From positions 32,330-88,005 of the forward strand of contig MU616600.1 of the NCBI GenBank assembly GCA_025201705.1: a stretch of 55,676 nucleotides of DNA. Reading direction: 5' to 3'. The stretch comes from Dissophora ornata. Its lineage: Eukaryota; Mortierellomycota; Mortierellomycetes; Mortierellales; Mortierellaceae. Of the stretch, positions 41,280 through 53,929 are shown piece by piece. The notes under the pieces were generated by a model that was not told the DNA's origin, searched no databases, and saw only the letters and a list, made by a program, of their open reading frames with translations. Each line of letters opens with the position of its first letter. Position 1 is the stretch's first letter. The position numbers and the translations under genes are program-made.

Positions 41280-44200
41280 ATGGCCGACAACAAGCGGCTC
41301 AGGGTGTCCAAGGTCAGCTGGCGCCTTTATCTTTATCCTTGTTTGCCACCGATTTTTGACAAAAAAAAAAAAAAGAGCCAAGCCGATGCACAGGCGATCT
41401 ACCATGGCACACTTTACATCCAGAGCAGCTGCTAACGCCATCTCTCCTGCTACCCAATCGTTATCAACAACAATAATGACCACAACAGGCCTGTGACTCT
41501 TGCCGGAGGAAAAAAGTCAAGTGCGGTACGCAGATTGGACGGAGAAAGTGACAATCAACCAGCCTCGATCACTTCCCAACAGCAGTGACTGAACTTTCCT
41601 TTCTTTCGCCTTCTCCTTCATTGCGCTTTTGATAGATGCCATCCATCCCCTGTGCACCAACTGCGAGACATTTAACTATGAATGTACGTGTTAATCTGCT
41701 TTCGCCGGAAGAAGCATAAAAATTTTGATGCCAAAGGCTATGTGCAGACAGACAAATAGAAGAAGGGTCTAGACTCTCCCAAAAAATTGGTGCGACCATC
41801 CTCCAAACAGCGAGCCTGACGACGCACCCTCACCTCGCCGTTTGATTAATAGGCACCTACAATGATCCAACCAAGAAGCGGGGCCCTCCAAAAGGTATGA
41901 TAGAGTGCCATGGAGCCATAAACTCTGGGACCGAAAAAGAGGCGCAGCTGTTTATATGTCTGATGATATGTTGTGCTTCCTGCAGCGTATTGCCAGATAC
42001 GATATGTCCACCTTGCGATCTAGTCCTCTCAAAACTCACCTAATGCATCTGCTAACGACTTCAGGTAAACTTGTCCCCATGATGACAGGTTATATCGAGG
42101 CCATAGAAGCGCGTCTCCATCGGATGGAGGGCCTACTAGGCGGCCTAGTCAAAGACAAGGACCCGCGCGCAGAAATCGTGCGCGCCGAGCTAGACGCTAT
42201 GGCACGTGAAGCGGAGATGACGGGATTGAAGCTTAGAAGATCCAAAGCCTACGAGGAGATCAACCATGTAAGCCGTCCGACGCCATGCTCTTGCCTCTCT
42301 CTTTGGTGCTTCAGCACGTCATCAAACTGACATGCCCCGACCTTTTTTTCAAAAAAAAATCTTTAGGCGATGGGATCTAGTTCGTCGTCTTCAAAGGATG
42401 CGGGCTCTGCCTCGGTATCTGCACCCCCTGCATCGTCATCTCGAGTTCCAAATCAGCACATCTCGCAACAGCAGCAACCACAGCAGCAGCAGCAGTCACA
42501 GCAGCAGCAGCAACAGCACCCGCACCCACACCAATTCCAACACCAGCAGCACCGCCAATCTCTACCTGGCAGTCATGCTTCGCATAATCGTCCAGGACCA
42601 CAGCAGTCAACCTCAACATATGGATCTCATGTAAATACAGCGTCGCTCTCGGATACCAACCCGCATCAGGGATCAACCCCAGGGCGCAGTCAACCTCTGC
42701 TCCAGCCCTCACCCACCCCACCTGCTTCTAGGAGTCAATACCAACCGTACGAACACGCACGTCACCCACAGCAACCTCACACCCACCAACGCCCACAACC
42801 CACACCGCAGCGTCATCATTCCCAGTCCAACCAGGGCACCAATCCTCCGTACTCAAAGCAACATCAACCGCCATCTCATCAGTCTCAGGTTCAACATGAG
42901 CAACAACCACAGCCACAGTATGACTCCAGCTATGGAAATCCAGGATTCTCAAGTACAAACCAGCATTCAAACTATGGAGATAGACGTGTCTCTCTGAACC
43001 ATCAACGATCGGACTCGCATGCTGGACAATCGCACCATCAGAACCAAGCTTTGCGCGAAAGTGATCACCATCGCGGCAGTAGTGGCTTTAGTGCCAGTGG
43101 CAATGGCAGTAGCCTGGACATGGGCTATCGGCATTACAACAATGCTGGCAACGGTTATCCCATGGATTCCCACCGTATGGTCACCCATCGACCGTCTTTG
43201 ACAGCGCATCATCTCTCGAACTCCTTGACGGGATACATGCGCATACCGGAAAGTGTCAACAAGGACGAGGCTTTGATCATGCCCTCAATTGATGTGATCG
43301 ATCACCTATTGGACGTGCATTTTCGCTTCATCCACCCAGTACTTCCGATGCTGCACTTCAGGGCCATCTCTGATCAGATCCACCGGAAAGAGTCACCCCC
43401 ATCGCATTTGCTCTTTGCAGTTCTCGGTCTCGCCGCTCGTTTTAGCGACAACTCTGCGTTCCGTGTGCCTCAAGCAGGCATAGAACTACCACCCTGCGCG
43501 ATCTTTTACGAGCGAGCAAAGTACTTTATCAAGGACGAATACGACAACTCACAGATAGCGACTGTCCAAGCCCTTCTTTTGATGGCTGTCCAGCAAATGG
43601 GATTCTGTGAGAGCCAGCGTGCGTGGCTGTATGTGGGCATGGCAATTCGTATGGCGCAAGACCTAGGTCTTAACAGGGAGCCTTCAGAGTCTGAGCTGAC
43701 CAGAAACAGACTACAATGTGAATTGCGAAAGCGGACATGGTGGTCCCTCTTCGTTGTGGAGCGACTTGTTTGTGCAGGACTTGGGAGGTAGGTTGCAGAG
43801 AAAGGCTTTTTTGTGCATGCATTGACGGATCGTTGAAACATCATATGCGTTTTTCTTGGCCAAATTCACCAACTGCCAATCTTTCCACGTGCATTAATTA
43901 TAGGCCATTGACGATAACTCACAAGGATTGTGAGGCTGGATTCCCTCAGCTGGAGGATGACGATAACGACATCATGGACAGCGGGACTCTAGCCACTCGA
44001 CCGATGGTCATGTCTAATTTCTCTCACCTGATCGCGCTTTCCAAGATTCAGGGCAACATTCTCGAGTTCATCAAAGCAAAGTCCAACAGCTCAGCAAGTG
44101 CAAAATGCCCCAACATCGGATCTGGTCAGGATCGAGATTGCCGGGTGGACACGAGTGCTGCCGCATTTTCCTTACTGGACAAGTCTTTGACAGAGTGGCG

Positions 44201-45893
44201 ACAGAGCCTTCCAGAATCGCTGCAGAATCCAACAGCACAGTCACCCCAGTTTGGCCTCTTTCTACATCTGACGTTCAATACCCTGATTATTTTACTTCAT
44301 CGACCAGAAGTGCCGACTTCTCAAACCTCGGCGTCGCTGTGCACGCAAGCGGCAGCAACGATCTGTGATATCACTCAGATCCTAATGGATGCCAAGGCCC
44401 TGACATCTATGTTCATCAGCTGCCTGTACGCTATCTTTTCTGCCGGCATTATCCATTTTATGAATATTCCCAGTGTCAAGAAGTCCGTGCCATCCTCTTC
44501 TTCCAGTCCGGTCATCCCAGATCCACGTGAGATGCACTGTAGCCACACCATGTCTGCCAAAACAAACCTTAAGCGCTGCATTGACGCGCTAAAGTTCCTT
44601 GCTAGCCATTGGGTCAGCGCTGCAAGGCGAGCTAAGGTTCTGGAGGATCTTTTGGACCTGAAGCACGTTAGCTTGAAGGATCTCGAGGTCGATCCGTTCA
44701 AGATGTCACCTGTAGGACCCTCTTGGGCAATGGAGGCATCCCAATACAAGGCAGTACTTGTTGGTCCACGTGAAGGTCAGGACAAGCTGCGGCAACAGTG
44801 TCGCTCAAAGGTCATGGCGATTCACTCTTTATTGGCCAACGATGATGAGTTCAAAAAGATGCAACGCCGCAGAAGCTCGTCTTTTGAGACCAACGATACC
44901 GACGATGGTATGGACAGCGCGACAGAATCTTCAGCGAGGACTAGAGAGGAAGATGAAGAGTCTCAGAGTAGCCCCGACATGCACATGACTCTTGCAAAAT
45001 CGAGTACCTATGAGCCCTTGGTATCGTCCACATCTGTCTCTAGTCAGCCACCGATTGGCTTAGGTGTGCAAACGCCATCCTCCTCAGTACCCTCAGTCTC
45101 GTCCCCAGCCTCAATTCGCACGGACAACGGCACAAGTCAGCATCCCTTGGATCCCGACCCAGGGATGGTACATTCCACTGCCGGTCTCGGAATATCAGAT
45201 AGCCCGATCGGAAATCAAGATGGAACCTTGACGGCAGTCAAGACTGAGGGTGGTATTGATGCGGCTCCGGGATTGGTTCGTCATGAGAATGGTCTGTTGA
45301 CGCCAATGACTATGACGACGTTGGTGCAAGGGAGCACATCTCCACTTGTTGGAACAAGCGGCAACAGACCTGAGACACAGAGCAAAGCGACGAATGGAAA
45401 TAGCAAACAAGGAGCCATGCTGGATCCCTTCTCTATGCCAAGTAGTATCTCATTCCCAGACAGGGATCATGATCGAAGGGGCAGCACGAACGGCGCAGGG
45501 AACCAAACGGAATCACCCTTCAACACTGTTTGGACGACGGACTCTTTGACTCAACGCGCGACCGCACGGTCTGCAGCATCTTCACCCATGGTCACACTTG
45601 ATGGTGCACAGCAAGAAGATCGTGTCGTGCGGAGCGATGATCGGAAGGCAGTTTCCTCCCCTAGTACGTCGATCACGGTAACACAGCCGTTGTCGCTTTA
45701 CAGTGAATCAAGTACACACGCCTTCCCCGGATCTGGATCGGGGTTAGTCGAGCGCGAGGAGCAGGATTTGGTCTGGAATGACATGCCTCCGACGCTGGGC
45801 TTGGATGAATGGACGGCATATATTGGAGCTATGATGATGCGTTGGCTCTATGCGTCTGGTCAATCCTCCCCACGCTCAACAGCTTCTTTGTGA
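41280..45893 (+). CDS. Zn2Cys6 fungal transcription factor (1257 aa)
   Basis: Exons 41280-41312, 41489-41525, 41636-41683, 41853-41894, 42065-42267, 42367-43787 and 43904-45893; all phases agree. The binuclear cluster is C-X2-C-X6-C-X6-C-X2-C-X6-C (Cys 13, 16, 23, 30, 33, 40), followed by KKRGPPKG and a coiled dimerisation segment (YIEAIEARLHRMEGLLGGL). Exons 1-4 are all under 50 nt, so the zinc cluster alone is spread over four exons. Exon 6 begins with long Gln/His/Pro-rich tracts, then the fungal_trans middle homology region (HLLDVHFRFIHPVLPMLHF, LYVGMAIRMAQDLGLNREP, KRTWWSLFVVERLVCAGLGRPL). A disordered Ser/Thr-rich tail follows, ending with a short hydrophobic patch. Nuclear regulator; its target pathway cannot be told. 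The layout resembles Xlr1/Rgt1-like factors only in general terms. Confidence 0.92.
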
Positions 45894-45953
45894 TCTTGTA
45901 TTGTACATATAACGGTAGAACATTAAAGTAGCTATGAAAATCTATGTGTTTGT

Positions 45954-48613
45954 TCACGCAGGACCCTTGGCAACACAGTCTGTCGTGCAAAACTTGCGCC
46001 CAAACTTGTCAAAAGGCGTCAAGCCCTCCAAGCTCTTTCCACACGCCACGCAAATGTTCTCGCCCCCCTGCACAGCCCTGCGGATGGTCTCTGTCTGCCT
46101 TTGGGCCACCATCCGAGCCTCCGCAGCGGTCGCTCGTCTCTCCCGTTCCAGCCGCATGCGCATTTCTGGGGATAAGTGAGAGTTTGCAGCCGAGACAGCG
46201 GCCATGTTTTTGGCCATTAGACTAGCAGAAGACGGCGACGAAGAACCAGAGGGTGATTTGGAGTTTGTGGACTGGTCAGCGGGTGTCGTGGGCCGACTGA
46301 TTTCTCGCGTTTTCTTCCGCTCTCGCTCCGCATCCAAGAGCTTGCGGGTCTTTTCTTTAGCCTTTCTCTCCTGGTCGGCTTCCATCTCGGGCGTAAGGGC
46401 AGATGGAACATGGGCTAGACCGGTCCAGTCCCAGGTGTCTGGCAGGAGCGCCATGGCTCTTCTAAACGCATTCCTTGTCTCCTTGTCTTTTGCGATATCG
46501 TAGGCAGTGAGTGAACTGATGCCGAGTAATGCAGGCTCCTCTTCACTTTCTTTCTGGCCCGTTAAAGTGGAGATTGTTGTCATTGTTGGATCTGCCAAGT
46601 GCTTCTCGAGTAATAACTTGACCACCTGGGCCTGTCCGTAATGTGAAGCCAGATGTAGGATAGTTGGTGTCCGGCGCGTATCGTACTCTGTGCTCGTCGT
46701 GAGAGGCAGGGCCTGAGAGACATCCGTACCGTGCTTCAGCATATGACTTGACATGGCCTCAGCACGTCCCTTCTTCACGAGTTCAATCAGCTTTAACAGC
46801 TCCGGGGACGCATCAGGCACTGCAGCCTCCTGCTGGACTTTCTTAAGGGCCTCTTGATCCTTTGCTGATCTTGCACTGGATGCCTCCAAAGCTTTTTCCA
46901 GTGCCTCCTGCTCCGCCAATTCCTTGCGATCCAAAGCCTCTTTAGTTAAGACCGAGACTTTGACGGTGGTCAGCTCTTGGTAAGCACGCTTAAGCTCTGA
47001 AAGAGTGGGTCTCCTCGTAATGAATGGGATGGACCGAAGACGTCCCTGGCGCTCTGCGGTCGAAATAACAGAGTTGTCGTAAAAGAGGACACGTCGGTTG
47101 TTTCCAGGTGAGTGCACAAAGACACATTCGCTCTGCGTGATCCAATGCGACCACCCGTCCAACAATTCACGCACTTCAAGTTTCAAGGCCTCTTCATTGT
47201 ACATTCGAATACGTGCACCGGCCGAATTGGCGATGCCGTGCGATGCTTGGGAACCTCCTTGCTTTCGTCGCACTACAGAAGTTATGGGTATCGATTTGAA
47301 TAGAAGAATAAGAAAACAAATCATTGTTGGATCGAGAATCGCGCAATAGGCGTAAAAACAACAACGAGATACATACCGGTGTAGCGATGGAATGTTTTGT
47401 GAGCGATGACCTTCATATCCCGTCCATGAGACGAAACCTGACCCGCAAGGTCCATGACCACACCAGCAAAGTGACCGCCACCGATCATGATAAGGGTCCA
47501 GTATCTTGCTTGGTTTGGTGGCTTGATAGCATTCGTCTGCAACTGCTTGCCCTGCTTCTGATACTTGATCCAGTCAGGCTCATGTTGCTCTTCCTCTTCT
47601 TCCTCTTCCTCCTCTGAATGAGTCTGTGTAGGCAGCATTTCCAGCTTATTATCGATTGTAGAATCAGGCGATTTGTGAGCTTCGTCATCGCCATCGCGTT
47701 TCTCTCCAGCTTCCCCTGACTGCTCAGCAGCAGCGGCAGCCCTCCTGGCCTCTCTTCTGGCCTTGCTGTTCTTTTGTTTTTTGACGACGGGTTCGACAGG
47801 GAACTGAAGAGATTGCAAGTAATCAGCAATATTGTCGCATTGGCCCTTATTGGGCAGAGCGTTCTTGTAGATGCCAAGACGCACTGTTTCATCATAGAGA
47901 GAAGTCGTGAACCAGATCATGGGTGATAATCTGGCCTCCTGGAGTTGCTGCTCCAGAAGTTGTTGCTGATGCACCAGCACAGGATCCTCATGACGTGCCT
48001 TCTTGTTTTCCTGAACTGTCAGTTCCAGTTTCTTCATAAGGGATTGGATCAATGCCTCCTGGTCATCGTCCTTAGATCGATTAGAGTTGACTGCGGCGGC
48101 GGATGTGTGCGGTTTCGCCGCAGCTTCCTCATCATCGTCATCCTCTTCCTCGTCAGATCCAGAGATACTTGATAGATCTTGCATCATGTTTTCGAACTGA
48201 GGTTCAGAGATGGGTTTAGCCTTCTTGTCCAGGAGTTGTTGCTTGAGGTTGTATCGGTGCCAGTCCAGCTTGACATGCTCGCGTTGTTTCTCGACACTGT
48301 CGAATTTTGAAATACCACAGACGCGACAGGAGGGGACTTTGGAATCGAGAGACGTGGCTACTACTGCGGCGGCAGGCTCTGAGATAAGGCTACTGCTACT
48401 GCGGCGGTCGTTGGCGCTGAGCCCATGCAGAGAATCAGGTGCGGGAGCCTCGGTCTGGGTCAGGGGCACGAGGGATGAGACCAACCCGTGTGGCAAGAAG
48501 AAGACGGGAAGCGGCGTGGGCGGGACTAGTGATGGTTTCGATTGCGTTGCATGATGTGGGGAGACATGCTGGGCGGCTGCTGTGTTGGGAGGGGAGATGA
48601 GGTCCTGATCCAT
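45954..48613 (-). CDS. VMS1: Vms1/ANKZF1 tRNA endonuclease (851 aa)
   Basis: Exons 48613-47377 and 47272-45954, phase consistent. Vms1 cuts the CCA end from peptidyl-tRNA on stalled 60S ribosomes in ribosome quality control and recruits Cdc48. Features in order: C2H2-type finger (CRVCGISKFDSVEKQREHVKLDWH); acidic and Gln-rich stretches; VLRF1 release-factor-like domain with GGGHFAGVVMDL, KVIAHKTFHRYT, then RKQGGSQ (residues 415-421) holding the catalytic-loop Gln, and RVLFYD; a coiled Glu/Lys/Ala helix; ankyrin repeats (TILHLASHYGQAQVVKLLLE); a VCP-interacting motif RERRATAAEARM (about 789-800); and a C-terminal CxxC...C zinc knuckle. All family parts are present. Its stop is 61 bp from the convergent Zn2Cys6 gene. 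Confidence 0.93.
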
Positions 48614-51600
48614 GTGTGGTGGTAGGTAGACTGAGGCTTGTGAATGCAGGTGAGGGAAAAAAAGGCACGGAAGGAGATGGGCGTAGACGAGAACAGGGAG
48701 GTGTAAGTGGACGGGGGATCAGATTTCGTGTGAGGAAGAATGTGATTGAGATCAGAAAGCAGACGGCGTTTTTATTTACGAGAAAGAAAAAGGGGCGTAA
48801 AGGACATGGACACAGCGGAAATGGAAATGGCGACCCGCAGCGCGACGCAGTAACGGCCAGACGCAGTACCGACGCGTCTCTCGTGCAATTGGATGGACAG
48901 AGAGAGACGCACACCACCCATGCAGACACACACACATACACATACACACTCCACGCTTCCATTTATCGCTTGTCGCTCCTCTGGAGTACAGTGGTCCGGG
49001 GGACACCCGCCACAAGAAAAAAGAGCGGATTATATATTGCTGTCAATCGCTGAGAGTCTCCCACCCACCCTCTTTCCTTCATGCATTTCGCGATGACGCT
49101 ATTACACATTCCACAGCAGCCGTGCTTTCAGCCGGTTTCATCGCGCCTCTTCTTTCCTTCAAAGATCTTTACGCAGTTGACTGATCCTGGAGCACACTTT
49201 CTTCAACCCTACCCTGTCAGACCCTGTGGACTCACTCACATCTCAGCATATCCAAACATATTTAATACAGAAACAAAATAGTCGAGGTTCATTGTCGAGT
49301 AGTCTGAACGCTTAACAATGGACATTAAGACCATTACCGGGATCATTGCTGATGTGCCTATCCTCTTCATCCTGTGGCTTCTTGTTTCGCGGTTCTTCAG
49401 AACCTGTAGAAGAGGTCGAGAACAGTCTGAGGATCAGCGCAAGGACATCCGAAATCGAAATGTTGAACGAAGTTGCTGTCCCCCTTGTAGATGAAGGTGC
49501 AGACGTCGAACATGTTGGATCAGAGACAGAGCGCTGTCGCTGTAGACAACTCACTTCGGAAGCCATTTGTTTTGAGGAAGCCTGGCGCAAACCCAAAAAC
49601 GAGGAAAGTACAATCTATGGAAGCCAAGGAAGCCACATGAAGCATCTATCCATTCCAGGGCCGATACTCTAAGGGAAGCAAGACCCAACATTGAAGGCCA
49701 GGCTGGTATCAGACTTGAGTATAAGCGCTTCGGTCGCGCCTTGCGACGCCTACAAGGATTAATTTCTTTATTCTAGCGCCATGATGAGACTACAGCGTCC
49801 AGTTTGAGCTCTATTTTGGCAGGCAACTCTTTTGATTCTAGGAGTTTTGAGTTTGTCAGCGACCCTAGGATACGCCGTGACGCCGGCGTTACAGAAACTC
49901 CAGTGAGCAACGCCAGCAATGTGGTCCAGCACGCTCATCAAGATCAAGACCTTGATTTGAACCACGAGGCGGAAAAAAGCACATTGCTCCTAGAGGGGTC
50001 GCAGCCTCAACTCCCAAAGAACATATCTGCTTTAAAAGAAGTATCTCATACAGAGGAAAAGCTCGCCGAGGAAAGGGAAGAACCCCCCAAAACTAGACGA
50101 AGGCCATCCTTGCTCCTGTCCCTAGCAGTCGACGGAGAATCCGCAGACTGCGTCGCCTTTCGTTACAAGATTGTCGAGACAACCGCCGGCAGAGCCTTCC
50201 ACTATTTGTCCTCTGTCTGAGGTTCTACTAATCGTGGCGTGTCCCCTCCAACTCGACGCCACTGTAGCCAGCTCTCACTCCAGCCCTCTGCGCTCTCGTC
50301 TTTGTCGCCGTCACTACTGTTGCTATTGTCGCTATCATATTCACTATCAGCACCACCTCTCGCAACGCCAATGGAATATCGCGCCTGCCTTGTGTCTAGT
50401 CCTCAAGATCAGGCGCGAACGAATATGCGATCCCATCATTCATCATCAAGTTCGTGCTCAGTCGACTGTGAAATAATTGATTCTGTGCACTCAAGACCAA
50501 CATGGCTCAAGTGTCAACTGCTTGACTGGATTCAATTCAACAGCAAACTGATGTCTCTGTGGGTTCGACTTGCTCCAAGCACCATCGGCGAATGGCGGGT
50601 GGGTCTTGTTCAGTGTCAATTCCCATCACCCTTAGACTCAGCAACAATCCCTACGCCATCACTACTGGGGATCCAGGCGACTCCTTAAGCCCGAATAAGG
50701 AAGCGAGAGTTCAGTGAAAGTACCGACTGGGATGGATTCACAGAAGTCAAAAAACTCTCCACGGCTGGTGTCATTATCTGATCCGGAGGTAACAGCGACA
50801 GAGCTTACAGCAGGGTAAGACCGGGAAGTGGCGGTGGAGTTGGTGACGATTTTTGTGAGAGAGCCCAGCATGCCGTGTCCTCTGATATTGCCAGCTGCAG
50901 ACGACTGTCCGTCAAGGGCGGTGGGTCGGCCGTGCCTTGGCAGAGAGTTGGCTTGTAGGAAACAAGGGCGGAGCGAGGAGACGGATAAACGAATGAAAAT
51001 TCATCACAGTGATTTTCTACTTTGGATCCTTTTGTCGCTGTCAATGTTCCACTATCTATTGCAGTAAATGTCATAATCCGTCCCTGACAGCTATCCTTAA
51101 TTCCGTCGCTGTGCTCCACCTTACCTTCCGTTGTCTAATCTCAGCATGCCCAATAGCTGCCGACGATGGCATGCAGGTCACATCTCAGAGACAGCAGTAT
51201 CTGTAACCATCTGCTTCGTAGCGTCGGATACGACGGGTGTACCTCCTTTCTGGCATTGATGTGACTTCATGAACATGATTCTCCCTCAAGTATTTCATCT
51301 CTGTTGTGGACCTCGTTTAACGGGTCTGCTGCTTGCGCGCGTCTCAACGCTGGTATGCGACCGAGGGACAAGAAAAGAATTAGTCTTTGGCAAAAAGAAG
51401 TCCTTGAGACCTAGAAGGTGTCTGAGGAAAAAAAAAAGAAAAGAAAAAAGAACAGGGTGCTGGAAGCAAAGCAGACTAAAAGCAAAAGACCCATCTTTTT
51501 TATTATATAATCCTTATCCTTCTTGCCTTTGACCGGAAAGCGCTGGTGAATGCTCATTCATGCTTGCTGAGGTTGAAGTTCTGGCCTAACGATTATCCTA

Positions 51601-53689
51601 TCGACTGTAGACATCAGTTGGTCGCGGTTACTTTTGCCAATAGTCGACTGATATAGGATTAATGTTGGCCTTCCTGGATGAGAGGACCCATAACTCATTT
51701 TACTCTCCGCCTGCCCACAATCGGCTAGACAAGAAAAGAGGCTTGTTGCAAAACTTTGCAGCGCGAATAAAAGGCTGACCGTGCATTGGATAAGCCCATG
51801 AATGGCGCGCGGTTAAACAGCATTGGAAAATCAAGACATGAACCTCTCTTTGATGTCATCGTAGAATTAGGAAGCGGCAGAACGTAGGAAGGTAAGAAGA
51901 ATGGACGTCACTTACCGCTGTTGTTCAGCACGATTACATGAAAAAATTCTTGAGAAGGAGGATCAAGTGAATGAAGAAAATGTATCAGACTCTGCAGCAC
52001 ATCGATGTTAAGAAAATGAAAGACGTTAAGAAGAAGAGTGATGTAAGAAGAGCGAAAGGCCGAAAAGTACCTCGCCAGGCTCTTCAAGCGCTGGGATGTA
52101 CAGCCTGGAGACGCCGAGTTATTGAAACAGGGTAGATTCATCAATACGGAAAAGAAGGTAGATCGTATCTCAACATCGTTACGTAGTGCAGCTGTCCATC
52201 GGCGACGATGTATCCACCAGCGAGATAAGGAAAGAAAGAAATCTGTCAGCATTTATACAGATAACGTGGGAGACCTCCTTCCCTCTTTACGGCTCTCCAA
52301 CACCTCAACAAGTACGAGTTGAGTGCTGCCTTTTATTGTTATAGGACAAAGTGCAGTCAGGGTCAATATGAAGAAGAGTACCATCTATTATCTGCGTCCC
52401 CTGGGGTTTTTTATATCCTTGCATTCCGCAGTCATCCTTGTTGCAGAATGTAAAGGGCCTCTGGAGACGGTTGTCCGCACTCCCACAGAGCTAATGATAC
52501 AGAGGTCAGTCGCGCTGCATTTGCTTCTAACTCTGCTTCTGGTTTTTACTCTTATTCCTGGTCTTGACTTTGGACAGGTCGGCTTTCTTTTCGACATTAC
52601 TACGGACTCGCTCATCATAGACGATTCGGCGCTCCGTGCGATTTTAATTCGCGATATCCAGTTGGCCAAGGGTTTTGCTGGACATGGCTTGGATGGTCTC
52701 AAGAAACTCATTTGAGAACTCCATCCTTGCTGACGAAGCAGCGCTGCACAGGAGAAAGGTTTCCTACAGTCGAAATGAGCTATAAACGAAAAGCAAAACG
52801 TTTGAAGTAGCGGCTTCAACTAATTAATTTGTAACTACGGTCAAAGGAGTTCTATCAGCGCAGTGAACCACGAACCACCATTGGTGAATTGACAGGTAAT
52901 TGGCCGGTAATTAACCGGCGACTGACCAATGTATTGGAGCAAGGATTGCCAAAATAACCCTCCCCCTCAGTTTCGATGAAAAAATATGAGCTCATGACTA
53001 TTGCCTTCATCGTGTAGCAATTCTAGCTAGTGAAGTTAATAGGTCTGCGAATTTGACCAATCCTTTGACTGGTGAAGTACCACTTATTCACTAATATTCC
53101 TTGGCAAAGTTTTCTTTTTCACCGGTTAGAATCCTTAGACTTTGAAGGCATCACATGTACACTAGGAGCACAAAAAGCGTGAAGCGTATTAATTGGACAT
53201 GCCAGACGATCTACTTCGCCGGCTCAGGCGAAAGGTTTTCGGAAGCCTCAGGGCGCGGATAGCGACAATGAGCGGCGATGGAAATGAGATCGAGGAGAGT
53301 TTATAGCCCAGCAACACAATTATGTCTAATGCGGCTAATGACTGACGTAAAAATAGACGACGAGAATCGAGACGCTAAAAATTTAGATCGAGAAGGCTTT
53401 AAAGGACATGGTAGGAAAGCTTATGAAAATGTCCCGAAGTCTCTACCTTCTCGACTGCAGTATTCGGGGCTGCTGCATGGCTGGCATGAAGGGAATATTA
53501 CATGGCTGTGAGATAAGACAAAGAATAACGGAAAAATATCTACCAAGGGGAACGCAGCCGTTGATTTATTTATTTATTTTGAGATTTTTTTTTTTTGTTG
53601 TCACGTCGTGCGTAGAAACTATACCAGATGTGAAAGGCTGCCTGAAAAATAAATGTTCCTCCTTATCGGGCTTTCAGGTCCGGAACACT
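48614..53689. other. Five-kilobase gene-poor stretch, no supported long gene
   Basis: Immediately upstream of VMS1 there are CACACACATACACA repeats (about 48918-48948). Scattered open frames of 60-150 codons exist on both strands (49804-50220 plus, 50239-50688 plus, 52323-52715 plus), without recognisable domains or consistent splice joins. Composition is mixed, with an A-rich run near 51427-51450. It may contain decayed genes that I cannot identify. Confidence 0.5.
49318..49494 (+). CDS. Possible small single-pass membrane peptide (58 aa)
   Basis: An ATG opens a frame with one clear hydrophobic segment (ITGIIADVPILFILWLLVS, residues about 6-24) followed by a strongly basic stretch (RFFRTCRRGREQ) and a CCPPCR end, a positive-inside single-span layout. 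No homology is recognised and the frame is short. It could equally be the first exon of a larger gene or chance. Confidence 0.3.
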   Translation: MDIKTITGIIADVPILFILWLLVSRFFRTCRRGREQSEDQRKDIRNRNVERSCCPPCR

Positions 53690-53929
53690 TTAGTAGTTGT
53701 AGCATTTGCAACCCGGGCCCATACATTGTCCACCCTGGTAACCTTGACCGAGACAACATTCGAAACACCATCCCCAGCTGCAAGGTCCTTGACAAACTTG
53801 TCCGATGTGCTCAATCGGTTCCAAATTATGAGTATCAGGATTCGGATTTTCAGCCTTTCCCTTGGTAGGTGAACACTGCGCAAGCCCCACCATTAAAAGA
53901 GCAGCTGGGAAATATCTGGCAATTCTCAT
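53690..53929 (-). CDS. Secreted defensin-like (CS-alpha-beta) peptide, 79 aa
   Basis: The start at 53929 is chosen because it opens directly with a signal peptide (RIARYFPAALLMVGLAQC). The longer frame to 54019 has no such start. Residues about 20-43 are Pro/Asn/Glu-rich, a possible propeptide. The C-terminal 34 residues contain eight cysteines (46, 50, 55, 58, 59, 69, 74, 76). They include C55-X3-C59, G67-X-C69 and C74-X-C76, the three-part signature of the cysteine-stabilised alpha-beta fold of defensins. Fungal defensin-like peptides of this fold are known and most studied ones are antibacterial or antifungal; activity here is inferred. Single exon, ending with an aromatic YNY. TATATA runs occur at about 53983-53990 and 54074-54079 upstream. 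Confidence 0.75.
   Translation of the reverse strand: MRIARYFPAALLMVGLAQCSPTKGKAENPNPDTHNLEPIEHIGQVCQGPCSWGWCFECCLGQGYQGGQCMGPGCKCYNY

Noticed and set aside
52323..52819. Overlapping 130- and 143-codon frames on opposite strands
   Set aside because: No domain, no splice context and no reason to prefer either strand; could be chance or deep relic.
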